Below are positions 32,683 to 41,033 of a DNA stretch of 46,973 bases, piece by piece (positions within the stretch are counted from its first letter, which is position 1; each line of letters opens with the position of its first letter). The position numbers and the translations under genes were made by a program. The stretch is from the NCBI GenBank assembly GCA_910586595.1, contig CAJUJB010000022.1, positions 1-46,973 on the forward strand. Reading direction: 5' to 3'. The stretch comes from an uncultured Muribaculaceae bacterium. Its GTDB lineage: Bacteria > Bacteroidota > Bacteroidia > Bacteroidales > Muribaculaceae. The notes under the pieces are model-generated. The model was given only the letters and a program-made list of their open reading frames with translations, was not told the DNA's origin and ran no database searches.

Positions 32683-34716
32683 TCAAACAAGTGTCGACTT
32701 TACAGTGTTATACACCGCTTCGGGAGTAAAGCCAAATTTTTCGTCGAGTACCTTGTAGGGAGCTGAAGCACCGAAGCGCTCAAGGCCGAATACAGGGCCG
32801 TTGAAGCCGGCAATCATGCGCAGCGACTGGGGAAGACCTGCGCTGAGGCCGAACTGAGGCACACCGGCGGGAATAACCGACAGACGGTAGTCTTCAGGCT
32901 GGTCGTTGAAGAGACCTACTGAAGGCATCGATACAACAGAAGCCTTTATGCCGTCGGCCTCGAGCAATGCAGCGACCTCGCAAAGCAACGAAACCTCCGA
33001 GCCGTTGGCAACCAATACCACGTCGGGTACTCCGGCAGGAGCAATCACAGTGTAACCGCCACACTCGGCGCCAAGGGCAGCCTCCGCGCGGGTCTTACCT
33101 TCCGGAGCGGGAAGGTCTTTGATGTCCTGGCGAGATAGGATGAGCGCTGTGGGGGTGTGCTTGTTCTCCATCGCCATTTTATATGCAACAGATGTCTCGG
33201 CGGCGTCGGCAGGACGAAGCACGAGCATCGAGGGGCGACCTGAGAAATTGCGGATCTGCTCCATAAGACGGAGCTGGGCCTCCTGCTCAACGGGCTCGTG
33301 GGTGGGGCCATCCTCACCTACGCGGAATGCGTCGTGTGTCCATATATATTTTACGGGAAGCTCCATCAGAGCGGCGAGACGCACAGCAGGCTTCATATAA
33401 TCCGAGAATACGAAGAATGTTCCGCATGCACCGATTACACCACCGTGAAGGGCGATACCGTTCATTATCGAAGCCATGGTCAGCTCGGCAACACCGGCCT
33501 GGAAGAAGGCTCCGGAGAAGTCACCGCGCGTGAAGGCGTGTGTCTTCTTGAGGAATCCGTCGGTCTTGTCGGAGTTGGCAAGGTCGGCAGAAGCCACAAT
33601 CATGTTGCCTACCTTCTCTGCAAGCACAGAAAGGACATCGGCCGAGGCCTGACGGGTAGAAGTATCTGCCTTATGGACAATGGCTTTATAGTCGATCTGC
33701 GGCAGCACACCTTCAAGGTAGCCTTTGAGCTCGATGGCAAGTGCGGGATTTGCATCGGCCCAAGCTTTGAATTCCTGACGGCGCGAAGCTACAATCTTGC
33801 GAAGTTCCTCGCGGCGGTCGGCATAAAGCTTCTCCACTTCAGGGAAGATCTGCCATGGTTGCTCGGGATCTCCGCCAAGATTCTTCACGGTTGCCTTATA
33901 GTCGGCACCTGATTTGCTCAATGGCTGGCCGTGTGTAGAGCACTGACCTTCGAACGAACCGCCTTCGGCTGTTACGGCACCCTTGCCCATCACAGTGCGA
34001 CCGATGATGAGTGTGGGCTTATGCTGTTCTGCCTCAGCAGCGCAGATGGCCTTTGCAATTTCTTCAGGGTCGTTGCCGTTGATTTCAATCACGTTCCAGT
34101 GCCATGCGCGGTATTTAGCTGCATAGTCTTCGGTGTCGACAGCATCAACCATTGTCGAAAGCTGCACACCGTTGCAGTCGTAGAACATGATTAGATTTGA
34201 AAGACCGAGGAAACCGGCGATACGGCCTGCGCCCTGCGATATTTCTTCCTGAATGCCACCATCGGAGATAAACGCATATGTCTTATGCGCAACAACGTCG
34301 CCAAAACGAGCCTGCAGGAAACGCTCTGCTATGGCACAGCCTACGGCCATTGTGTGACCTTGGCCAAGAGGGCCTGAGGTATTCTCTACACCACGAGAGG
34401 GATCAACCTCAGGGTGACCGGGAGTGACAGAACCCCACTGGCGGAACTGCTTGAGCTCGTCGAGGGTATAATGGCCGGCCAATGCGAGCACAGAGTACAG
34501 CATAGGCGACATGTGGCCTGGATCAAGGAAAAAGCGGTCGCGGGCAAACCAGGTGGGATCGTCGGGATCACAAACAAGGAATCGGGAGTACAGAACGTTT
34601 ACGAAGTCCGCACCACCCATGGCACCTCCGGGATGACCGGATTTGGCCTGTTCGACCATCGAAGCGGCCAGAATACGAATATTATCAGCTGCTTTGTTAA
34701 GAGTCTTGGAGTCCAT
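32683..34716 (-). CDS. tkt: Transketolase
   Basis: A 677-residue thiamine-diphosphate enzyme of the non-oxidative pentose phosphate pathway. The N-terminal PP domain has SGHPGGAMGGADF, GPLGQG and the TPP-binding segment SDGGIQEEISQGAGRIAG, ending in the metal/thiamine region. The Pyr domain is marked by EAQLRLMEQIRNFSGRPSM, DGPTHEPVEQ and GGVIGACGTFF. The C-terminal domain is complete. Length is normal for the family. It has TTTG-N20-TAACTTCG upstream on the minus strand as a probable promoter and no terminator directly before it, so read-through from the beta-lactamase gene is possible. Confidence 0.95.
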   Translation of the reverse strand: MDSKTLNKAADNIRILAASMVEQAKSGHPGGAMGGADFVNVLYSRFLVCDPDDPTWFARDRFFLDPGHMSPMLYSVLALAGHYTLDELKQFRQWGSVTPGHPEVDPSRGVENTSGPLGQGHTMAVGCAIAERFLQARFGDVVAHKTYAFISDGGIQEEISQGAGRIAGFLGLSNLIMFYDCNGVQLSTMVDAVDTEDYAAKYRAWHWNVIEINGNDPEEIAKAICAAEAEQHKPTLIIGRTVMGKGAVTAEGGSFEGQCSTHGQPLSKSGADYKATVKNLGGDPEQPWQIFPEVEKLYADRREELRKIVASRRQEFKAWADANPALAIELKGYLEGVLPQIDYKAIVHKADTSTRQASADVLSVLAEKVGNMIVASADLANSDKTDGFLKKTHAFTRGDFSGAFFQAGVAELTMASIMNGIALHGGVIGACGTFFVFSDYMKPAVRLAALMELPVKYIWTHDAFRVGEDGPTHEPVEQEAQLRLMEQIRNFSGRPSMLVLRPADAAETSVAYKMAMENKHTPTALILSRQDIKDLPAPEGKTRAEAALGAECGGYTVIAPAGVPDVVLVANGSEVSLLCEVAALLEADGIKASVVSMPSVGLFNDQPEDYRLSVIPAGVPQFGLSAGLPQSLRMIAGFNGPVFGLERFGASAPYKVLDEKFGFTPEAVYNTVKSTLV

Positions 34717-34753
34717 ATGGAGGAAAAATATGTGTTTTTCTTATTACGTCCGA

Positions 34754-34785
34754 CGAAGTTACGACAAATCTTCGGTTAAGCCAAA
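34754..34785 (-). promoter_or_regulatory. Candidate tkt promoter (TTTG-N20-TAACTTCG)
   Basis: On the minus strand TTTG (34782-34785), 20 bases and TAACTTCG (34754-34761). The -7 box has one mismatch, so the call is moderate. It is 38 bases before the ATG. Confidence 0.5.
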
Positions 34786-34827
34786 TTTTGCGCCAACAAA
34801 TCTCGGCCGGAATAATCAGACACATAC

Positions 34828-35880
34828 TCACTCCCATACGCTCTTCCAGATTGCACGGTCGACAGCTTCCAACATCACCTCGGTAAGTGGCAGAAGTATA
34901 AGGCCTATTTTCTCGGAAGTCTCAAGCTCGCGGGGCTTAGGCTTCATCGGCGTGCCGGCATGCACAGTTCCCGCAGCTACAGCCTTTGTAGCCTCCGCCA
35001 TCATCATCTCAGCCCATACTGTCTCAGAGATGGCTGCTATGCGTGCCTCTGCCTCCTGCTGGGTGCCTGAAAAATCCTCAAGGAATACGGCTATAGTATA
35101 ATAACCGAACGACCCGTCTGACTTGGGATAATATACAAACCCGAGATCATTGACTGCCGTAGGATGCCCGTCAGGAGCCAGTTCACCCGTGCCTGTCTTA
35201 TGGTAGATGGTGGCATTCCCAGCCGAAATGCCTGCGGGCAGGCGGTCTTTACCAAACGCTCCGTCGCGAGCCATGATGGCACGGATTGCCAGCGATGACA
35301 CCGTCGTATCTTCGGTAAAGAACGTATGCATCAGCGTGGCCGCATCTGCAGGGGTCGAACGGTTGAGGCGAGCCAATGCTGTATCGGCGTGCATCTCCGC
35401 CTCCGTACGCTGTATGCTGAAATTGCATGCTGGAGTGGTCGCGCGGATAATACTGTCGACGCAGTAGGGAGAGGCATAGCGGTCGAATAGGATGTCGGCA
35501 CAGTTGTTGTCGCTCATCTGCAAGGTGTAATCGAGCAATCCGACCGGCGAAATATAGAAATTTCCATCGGGGCATTGCGCGCGCAGCGGGCTCCAGGTTC
35601 CTGTAAGAAGATCGTCTTTCGTAACCCATACCGAATCACCTACAATCTCATCGAACGTAAGTATGCGTGTCAGCGCCACGGCCTGATGGAATTTCATCAC
35701 ACTGGCAAGCATGTAGTCGCGGTCAATATTGACGCCGAGTGTATCACCGGCAGATGTGATGACGGCTATTCCCGTGCCTGGAGTGTCGGCAAATGCCTCG
35801 AGACGCTGCTGAAGAGAGGCGCCGGCGAGTGTGAGTACACCCGTGAGAACCGACGCAAGAAATGTGAGATAACGAGCCAT
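34828..35880 (-). CDS. Class A beta-lactamase (subclass A2-like) with C-terminal extension
   Basis: A 350-residue secreted serine beta-lactamase. It has a signal peptide (about 1-21), the active-site S60-V-M-K63 (SxxK), S123-D-N125 (SDN loop), R158-T-E160-A-E-M as the omega-loop Glu, and K228-T-G230 (KTG). These place it with the Bacteroidales CfxA/CepA/CblA group. The set is complete, so hydrolysis of penicillins or cephalosporins is expected. About 60 residues after the last core helix (from about 290) form an extension with KPKPRE and an amphipathic, Trp-containing end (IWKSVWE) not found in typical enzymes. It lies 35 bases downstream of a terminator with no mobile element nearby, so it appears chromosomal. 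Confidence 0.88.
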   Translation of the reverse strand: MARYLTFLASVLTGVLTLAGASLQQRLEAFADTPGTGIAVITSAGDTLGVNIDRDYMLASVMKFHQAVALTRILTFDEIVGDSVWVTKDDLLTGTWSPLRAQCPDGNFYISPVGLLDYTLQMSDNNCADILFDRYASPYCVDSIIRATTPACNFSIQRTEAEMHADTALARLNRSTPADAATLMHTFFTEDTTVSSLAIRAIMARDGAFGKDRLPAGISAGNATIYHKTGTGELAPDGHPTAVNDLGFVYYPKSDGSFGYYTIAVFLEDFSGTQQEAEARIAAISETVWAEMMMAEATKAVAAGTVHAGTPMKPKPRELETSEKIGLILLPLTEVMLEAVDRAIWKSVWE

Positions 35881-35903
35881 GCGGATTGTAGTTGGACGTT
35901 ATG

Positions 35904-35947
35904 AAAAAAACACAGCAGGGGAGTGTGCCGCAAGGCAGCTCCCCTGC
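35904..35947 (-). terminator. Terminator after the carboxyltransferase gene
   Basis: On the minus strand GCAGGGGAG (35939-35947) pairs with CTCCCCTGC (35915-35923), followed by TGTGTTTTTTT. It insulates the beta-lactamase gene from the operon upstream. Confidence 0.88.
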
Positions 35948-35969
35948 TTATATCGGTCAATTTATGAAT

Positions 35970-37832
35970 TTATTCAAATTCGATGAGCACGGCGTCAGTA
36001 CCAACAACGTCGTTAGGCTGCACGAAGACACGTTTAACGGTCTGGTCGCGGTCGGAAGCGACATCATTCTCCATCTTCATTGCCTCGTATACGAGCAAAA
36101 CCTGACCTTTCTTCACCTGGTCACCCGGTTTTACGTCAACCGAAATGATGCGGCCACCCATGGGCGCCTTGAGTGTCGGGCCGGTGATGGGCTCCTGAAC
36201 TGCAGCTTCTTCTTTCTTCTCCTCTACAACAGGTGCGGGAGCTTTAGCCTTGTACTCTTCTTCGCGGCGTTTGCGGAGGAAGGTATTGGCTACAGTGGGA
36301 AGGAGTTCGAGAAGGAGTTCTTCCTCGCGGTTAGAAGCCAGAGGCACATTGCCGTATTCAGCCAGAGTGGGGTTGGCGGGCTTCTTGTAAGAGCTTACGT
36401 CGTAAGGTTTCTCGATGGGGCTACCGGTAATTTTCTCACGGAAGGCCGGATCGATGGCAACAGGAGTGTGGCCATACTCACCCTTTACAAGGCTGATGAA
36501 CTGGTTGGAGGGGTTGGAGTAGTCGGGATTGCCCTTCTTGCGGTCGAGAGCCACGCTCACAGCCTGCGAGCCTACAATCTGGCTGGTAGGAGTCACAAGG
36601 GGTACCAGACCGGCGTCGCGGCGTACCATCGGGATAAGGCGCATTGCGTCTTCGAGAAGGTCTTCCGCACCGAGGCTCTTGAGCTGGGCCACCATATTGG
36701 AGTACATACCGCCGGGAACTTCGGCATTCTTGACGATTTCGTTGGGTTTGGGGAAGCCGAAATATTTCTCGATTTCGTGGCATGCGTCAAGCAATGTCTC
36801 TTCGTCGAGAGCCTTTGCAGCTGCGATGGCACGGTCGAACTGAGCGTCGATTTCCTTGGGAAGTGTATCTTTGAGGGGATCGAACTCGCGGGGGAATGCG
36901 CCGAGGTCGAAAGCCTTGAGCGATTCACGCGCACCACGAAGGCGTGTGCGGATCTCGCCGACAGCTTCCATGTTTGCCTCCAGCTCGATGCCGAGTTTCT
37001 TTGTGAAGATGTAGATAAGCTCGATGGCAGGAGCTGCCGATCCACCGCCGAACCACCAAATGTTTGTATCGAGGATATCGACACCGTTGAGGATGGCCAT
37101 AAGGCTCGATGCAAGACCGTAGCCGGGAGTACAGTGGGTGTGGAAGTCAACGGGCACCTTCAGGGCAGCCTTGAGCTTGGAGATGATCGAGGCAGCACGG
37201 AGAGGATTTACCAGACCTGCCATATCCTTCAGTGTGATGATCTTGGCGCCGAGGGCTTCCATCTGGCGGGCCTTCTCAACGAAGTATTCATCGGTGAAGA
37301 TCTTTTCGGGCTCGGCAGCTTTTTTACCGAAGAGACGGCTGAAGAAGCCGGGCTTTTCAGCAGGAGCCTCGTTTTTGGGGTCGACAGTGTAGCATACAGC
37401 ACCGTCGGCTATACCGCCAAGTTGATTGATAAGGCGGATTGATTCTTTAACGTTGTCGATGTCGTTGAGGGCGTCGAAGATACGCATTACGTTCAAGCCG
37501 TTTGCGATAGCCTCTTTATAGAAGCCTTCGAGCACGTAATCGGGATAGGGAACATAACCGAAGAGGTTGCGACCGCGCGAAAGAGCCGAGAGGAGCGATT
37601 TGCCCTTCATAGCCTTCGAGCAGATGCGGAGACGATCCCAGGGCGATTCATCAAGGTATCGCATCACCGAGTCGGGCACTGCACCGCCCCAGACTTCCAT
37701 GATGTAGAAGCCGGCGTTTTCGTAGTAGGGGAGCAGCTTGTCGATTTCAGCCTGGCTCAGACGAGTGGCGAAGAGAGACTGCTGACCATCGCGAAGGGTA
37801 AGGTCGCGGATTTTCAATTTGCGTTGTTCCAT
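35970..37832 (-). CDS. Biotin-dependent carboxyltransferase (pyruvate carboxylase subunit B/oxaloacetate decarboxylase alpha-like)
   Basis: A 620-residue fusion of a carboxyltransferase TIM barrel and a C-terminal biotinyl domain. The barrel opens with LTLRDGQQSLFATRL, corresponding to the metal-binding LRDAHQS block, though His is replaced by Gln. LKDMAGLVNPL (containing the family's carbamylated Lys) and FHTHCTPGYG (the metal His pair) follow. The C-terminal domain has EAMKMEND, with biotin expected on K586. An Ala/Pro/Glu-rich linker (about 515-540) joins the parts. It would exchange CO2 between pyruvate and oxaloacetate or a related acid as part of CO2 recycling in succinate/propionate metabolism. 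The partner biotin carboxylase or membrane subunits are not in the window. Confidence 0.87.
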   Translation of the reverse strand: MEQRKLKIRDLTLRDGQQSLFATRLSQAEIDKLLPYYENAGFYIMEVWGGAVPDSVMRYLDESPWDRLRICSKAMKGKSLLSALSRGRNLFGYVPYPDYVLEGFYKEAIANGLNVMRIFDALNDIDNVKESIRLINQLGGIADGAVCYTVDPKNEAPAEKPGFFSRLFGKKAAEPEKIFTDEYFVEKARQMEALGAKIITLKDMAGLVNPLRAASIISKLKAALKVPVDFHTHCTPGYGLASSLMAILNGVDILDTNIWWFGGGSAAPAIELIYIFTKKLGIELEANMEAVGEIRTRLRGARESLKAFDLGAFPREFDPLKDTLPKEIDAQFDRAIAAAKALDEETLLDACHEIEKYFGFPKPNEIVKNAEVPGGMYSNMVAQLKSLGAEDLLEDAMRLIPMVRRDAGLVPLVTPTSQIVGSQAVSVALDRKKGNPDYSNPSNQFISLVKGEYGHTPVAIDPAFREKITGSPIEKPYDVSSYKKPANPTLAEYGNVPLASNREEELLLELLPTVANTFLRKRREEEYKAKAPAPVVEEKKEEAAVQEPITGPTLKAPMGGRIISVDVKPGDQVKKGQVLLVYEAMKMENDVASDRDQTVKRVFVQPNDVVGTDAVLIEFE

Positions 37833-37885
37833 CGTATATTCTTATTAATTAATGGATATGCTTTCTGTCGTGTGTGATTAGACCG

Positions 37886-37893
37886 CAAATATA
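37886..37893 (-). promoter_or_regulatory. -7 box for the carboxyltransferase gene
   Basis: The minus strand reads TATATTTG, a perfect TAnnTTTG, 54 bases before the ATG. No TTTG at the expected -33 distance. Confidence 0.55.
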
Positions 37894-38033
37894 AAACATA
37901 GTTTTGAATTACGGAAATAATTCCGCATATTTTTCACAAAGTCACGAAATATAGGCCGTTGTAGGTGTTACGACGCTTCAATCAGGCGACAAAAGCCTAC
38001 TTCGACCCATAAAACAGACTATTTGTCACCGGC

Positions 38034-39323
38034 TTACATTTCAAAGAAACGTGCGAAGGCCGCTATGGTATAGCGGTGATCGGCCGATGACGCCGTTTCG
38101 CAGGCCGAGTGCATGGCCCACAAGGGTGCCCCCATATCGACGCCTCTCAGAGGAACCTGTGACGTAAGAATATTACCGAGCGTAGAACCGCCTGCCACAT
38201 CGCTGTGGTTGACGAAATATTGGCACGGCACACCGGCCTGACGGCATATCTCGGCAAAAACGGCTGCCGAGTCGGCATCGGTCATATACTTGCAGTTGGC
38301 GTTTACCTTTATACACGGGCCATGACCGAGGGTCGGATGGTTGGTCGGGTCATACTTCTCACCATAATTCGGATGAAAACCATGGGCATTGTCAGCCGAA
38401 ATCATGAAAGAGTCGGCGACGGCGCGCATATAGTCTGTCTCATCGCCTCCGCGTGCCATGACAATACGACGGAGAATATGCTCAAGTACGGGCGACGCTG
38501 CACCTTGCTTGGTTCCCGAGCCAGTCTCTTCATTGTCGAAGACGGCGAGCACACGTGTATGAGCCGACCGGGTATCGGCCTTTTCAAGCAAAGCAGTCAG
38601 CCCGGCATGCACCATCGAGAGGTCGTCCAGACGCCCCGAGCATACCATCTCTCCGTCCAGCCCCGTTGTCTCTGCCTTTGCGGTGTTGTAGAGCGAGAGG
38701 TCGTAATCGATTATTTCAGCCTCGTCAACTCCAAGTTCTTCGGCCACCAACCGACGGATGAGGCCCTTGGATTCCTTGCAGTCGAGCGCCACCACGGGGA
38801 GCATGTCTTTTTGCTTTGACAGTTTGTTGCCCTCGTTTACGGCTCGGTTGAAATGTATGGCAAGATGGGGGATAACGAGCAACGGCCGGTCGAAGCGCAC
38901 AAGACGGCTACGCGGCTGCAGAGGATTTTCCGAGCGCAGCATTACACGTCCGGCCACCGACAGGGGCCGGTCGAACCATGTGTAAAGTATCGGGCCTCCA
39001 TAGACCTCCGTGTTGAGCTTCACTGCCCCACCCTCGCATGGCATCTCGCAGTTGGGTTTGATGCGGAATCCCGGAGAGTCGCTATGGGCTGCGATAAGAT
39101 GGAATCCATCTGACGCCTCTCCATCTCCGACTACGAAGGCAAAGATGGCTGATCCGTTTTTAACTACATAACGGCGGTCGCCGGGGGCGATCGTCCAGCG
39201 CTCGCGCATGTCAAGTTCGGTGAATCCGGCCTCTTCAAGGCGACGGCGTGTTGTCTCTACGGCCCAGAAATTTACGGGCGAAGCGTCGAGAAAATTACAG
39301 AGGTCTTTAACGTGATCGGTCAT
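38034..39323 (-). CDS. M18 family aminopeptidase
   Basis: A 429-residue cytosolic metallo-aminopeptidase. It has the N-terminal DNEETGSGT-type two-zinc site later in the chain (the EE pair in AVFDNEETGSGT), the upstream IAAHSDSPGFRIKP motif with a zinc His, and LGHGPCIKVN and FVNHSDVAGGST near the C-terminus. The family releases N-terminal acidic or neutral residues and assembles into large tetrahedral particles. It starts with ATG overlapping the DUF5063 stop by four bases (ATGA). It is the last gene of a five-gene minus-strand operon. Confidence 0.92.
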   Translation of the reverse strand: MTDHVKDLCNFLDASPVNFWAVETTRRRLEEAGFTELDMRERWTIAPGDRRYVVKNGSAIFAFVVGDGEASDGFHLIAAHSDSPGFRIKPNCEMPCEGGAVKLNTEVYGGPILYTWFDRPLSVAGRVMLRSENPLQPRSRLVRFDRPLLVIPHLAIHFNRAVNEGNKLSKQKDMLPVVALDCKESKGLIRRLVAEELGVDEAEIIDYDLSLYNTAKAETTGLDGEMVCSGRLDDLSMVHAGLTALLEKADTRSAHTRVLAVFDNEETGSGTKQGAASPVLEHILRRIVMARGGDETDYMRAVADSFMISADNAHGFHPNYGEKYDPTNHPTLGHGPCIKVNANCKYMTDADSAAVFAEICRQAGVPCQYFVNHSDVAGGSTLGNILTSQVPLRGVDMGAPLWAMHSACETASSADHRYTIAAFARFFEM

Positions 39324-39862
39324 TCCTGGTCGAAAGTTGCGTGATGGTATACGTAGTTTGCAGCCCTTAGCGCACTGCAGATGGTGTCGGATAGGTAACT
39401 TGCAAAGCGGTATTTGAGCTCGGAGAGGACTTCCGGCATCATATCCGGGGTAACCTGGCCGACGGTTGCGGCAAAGTCGGCCATAGTCTGGTAGATGTCG
39501 GCCAACTGCTCAGCCAGAGACACAGCCACCGGGGTGTCGGAGAACCGCATCTCCTCCACCGGAGTATCGAGATACATATCGTTCTCGCCGAGGACGGTGC
39601 TCATGAGCGAGCGTAGCTGGTTATACTGGTCTTCGGTCACCGTATCGTAGATAAGCCCAGTTTCATCAGGCTCGGCGTCGGCATCGGTGTCCTCGCCATA
39701 AGGCTTGAGGTCGCTTACGGTGATATAGATTCGCGGAAGGTAACGGAGCACCTCGCGCACAAAAAGCCGGGGCTCGTCGTCGCCACACGAAGCCACAGCC
39801 TTGCAGTATTCCAAGGCAAGCCCTGCCAGAGACAGGGCTGCCGGTGATATAGAATTATTCAT
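39320..39862 (-). CDS. DUF5063 family protein
   Basis: A 180-residue acidic, mostly helical protein (ALSLAGLALEYCKAVASCG start; DYRTGGY-type features are absent). It matches the Bacteroidales DUF5063 family, for which no activity is known to me. Its stop overlaps the aminopeptidase start (ATGA) and its start overlaps the nadD stop (TAATG), so it is translated within a tightly coupled operon. That position suggests a housekeeping link to nucleotide or peptide turnover, but nothing in the sequence shows it. No signal peptide or membrane segment is visible. Confidence 0.8.
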   Translation of the reverse strand: MNNSISPAALSLAGLALEYCKAVASCGDDEPRLFVREVLRYLPRIYITVSDLKPYGEDTDADAEPDETGLIYDTVTEDQYNQLRSLMSTVLGENDMYLDTPVEEMRFSDTPVAVSLAEQLADIYQTMADFAATVGQVTPDMMPEVLSELKYRFASYLSDTICSALRAANYVYHHATFDQE

Positions 39863-40446
39863 TATCGGTCGTTTGGTCGGTATAGCCGGTTATCGACTAT
39901 GTATTTGTATACGCCGGGAGGCAGGAAATAGTTCATGTTCTTCCCCTTGGCGATGGCATTGCGCACAAAGGTGCTTGAAAGGTCGATCATCGGCGCATGT
40001 ACTATTTCCAGACCGGCCACATCGTGGTCGGTGACAGGATAGCCGGGCCTCAGATATACCATCACACCATATTGGTCGAGTATGCGCTGAGGCTCACGCC
40101 ACTGGTCGAATATACGCCAGTTGTCACTGCCTATGATCAGCTTGAAACGACGGTCGGGGTATCGCTCGGCTAAAAGGTCGAGGGTATTCACCGTATATGA
40201 AGGCCTGGGCATAGTAAGCTCAATGTCGCATATATCCAGCTCTGGGGCGCCTTTGACGGCAATCGATAGCATCTGCAGCCTCTTCATGTCGGGCAAAAGC
40301 TCGCCGGGCTCTTTGAGCGGATTACGCGGCGACAGCGTGAGCCAGACCTTATCGACATAGCCCCATTGCACCAGATACGAAGCAAGCATCACGTGACCTA
40401 TATGCACGGGGTTGAACGAGCCTCCGAGTATTCCTACGGTTTCCAT
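39862..40446 (-). CDS. nadD: Nicotinate-nucleotide adenylyltransferase
   Basis: A 194-residue enzyme that adenylates nicotinate mononucleotide to give deamido-NAD in NAD synthesis. Seen: the N-terminal GGSFNPVHIGHVMLA with the HxGH nucleotidyltransferase motif, and the C-terminal ISSTFVR-type block (DLSSTFVRNAIAKGKNM). The ATG at 40446 forms TGATG with the gmk stop and is preferred over a TTG two codons earlier. It overlaps the DUF5063 start by one base. Length is typical for the family. Confidence 0.94.
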   Translation of the reverse strand: METVGILGGSFNPVHIGHVMLASYLVQWGYVDKVWLTLSPRNPLKEPGELLPDMKRLQMLSIAVKGAPELDICDIELTMPRPSYTVNTLDLLAERYPDRRFKLIIGSDNWRIFDQWREPQRILDQYGVMVYLRPGYPVTDHDVAGLEIVHAPMIDLSSTFVRNAIAKGKNMNYFLPPGVYKYIVDNRLYRPNDR

Positions 40447-41024
40447 CAGCAAAGGGCGATAAAGCCTCCGATAAGATTGCGTGTCTGCCTGATTGCCTCG
40501 TCGAGCTGGTCGTTGACCACACGGCGGTCGAATTCTCCGGCACGCGAGATTTCATATTGGGCACGGTCGACGCGGACGTCAATCACCTCCTCGGTCTCGG
40601 TTCCACGGAACTCCAGGCGGCGGCGAAGTTCGGCAATGCTTGGCGGCTCTATGAAAATAGTGAGCGCCTCATCGCCATAGATACGCTTCACGCCCAAGGC
40701 GCCGTTGACATCAAGGTCGAGAATGATGTTATGGCCCTGGCCGGTGATGCGGTCAATCTCGCTGCGGAGAGTGCCGTAGAACCTGCCGGGATAAACTTCC
40801 TCATATTCGATGAATTCGTCTTCGGCAATAGCGTCGCGGAAGGCCTCCTCAGTCATGAAGTAGTAGTTGACGCCATGCTCCTCGCCCTCACGCGGAGGGC
40901 GGGTGGTGGCGGACACGGCGAAGCCGAGATTGAGGTCGCCTCCTTCGAGAAGGGCGTTGATTATGGTTGACTTGCCACAACCCGAGGGTGCGGCAACCAC
41001 TATTATCTTTCCTTTCTTATCCAT
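40446..41024 (-). CDS. gmk: Guanylate kinase
   Basis: A 192-residue kinase that converts GMP to GDP with ATP. The P-loop APSGCGKST is near residues 12-20, and the GMP-binding region ATTRPPREGEEHGVNYYF follows. A LID/RxxxRGTETEEVIDVR block completes the fold. Length is normal. The stop overlaps the nadD start (TGATG), and the gene starts 9 bases after the DUF4301 stop. Confidence 0.96.
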   Translation of the reverse strand: MDKKGKIIVVAAPSGCGKSTIINALLEGGDLNLGFAVSATTRPPREGEEHGVNYYFMTEEAFRDAIAEDEFIEYEEVYPGRFYGTLRSEIDRITGQGHNIILDLDVNGALGVKRIYGDEALTIFIEPPSIAELRRRLEFRGTETEEVIDVRVDRAQYEISRAGEFDRRVVNDQLDEAIRQTRNLIGGFIALC

Positions 41025-41033
41025 AGCAAGCTA

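Noticed and set aside
35892..37442. Long plus-strand open frame antisense to the carboxyltransferase gene
   Set aside because: It lies in the shadow of a well-matched gene, with no signal, motif or promoter of its own; such frames arise from GC-biased third codon positions.
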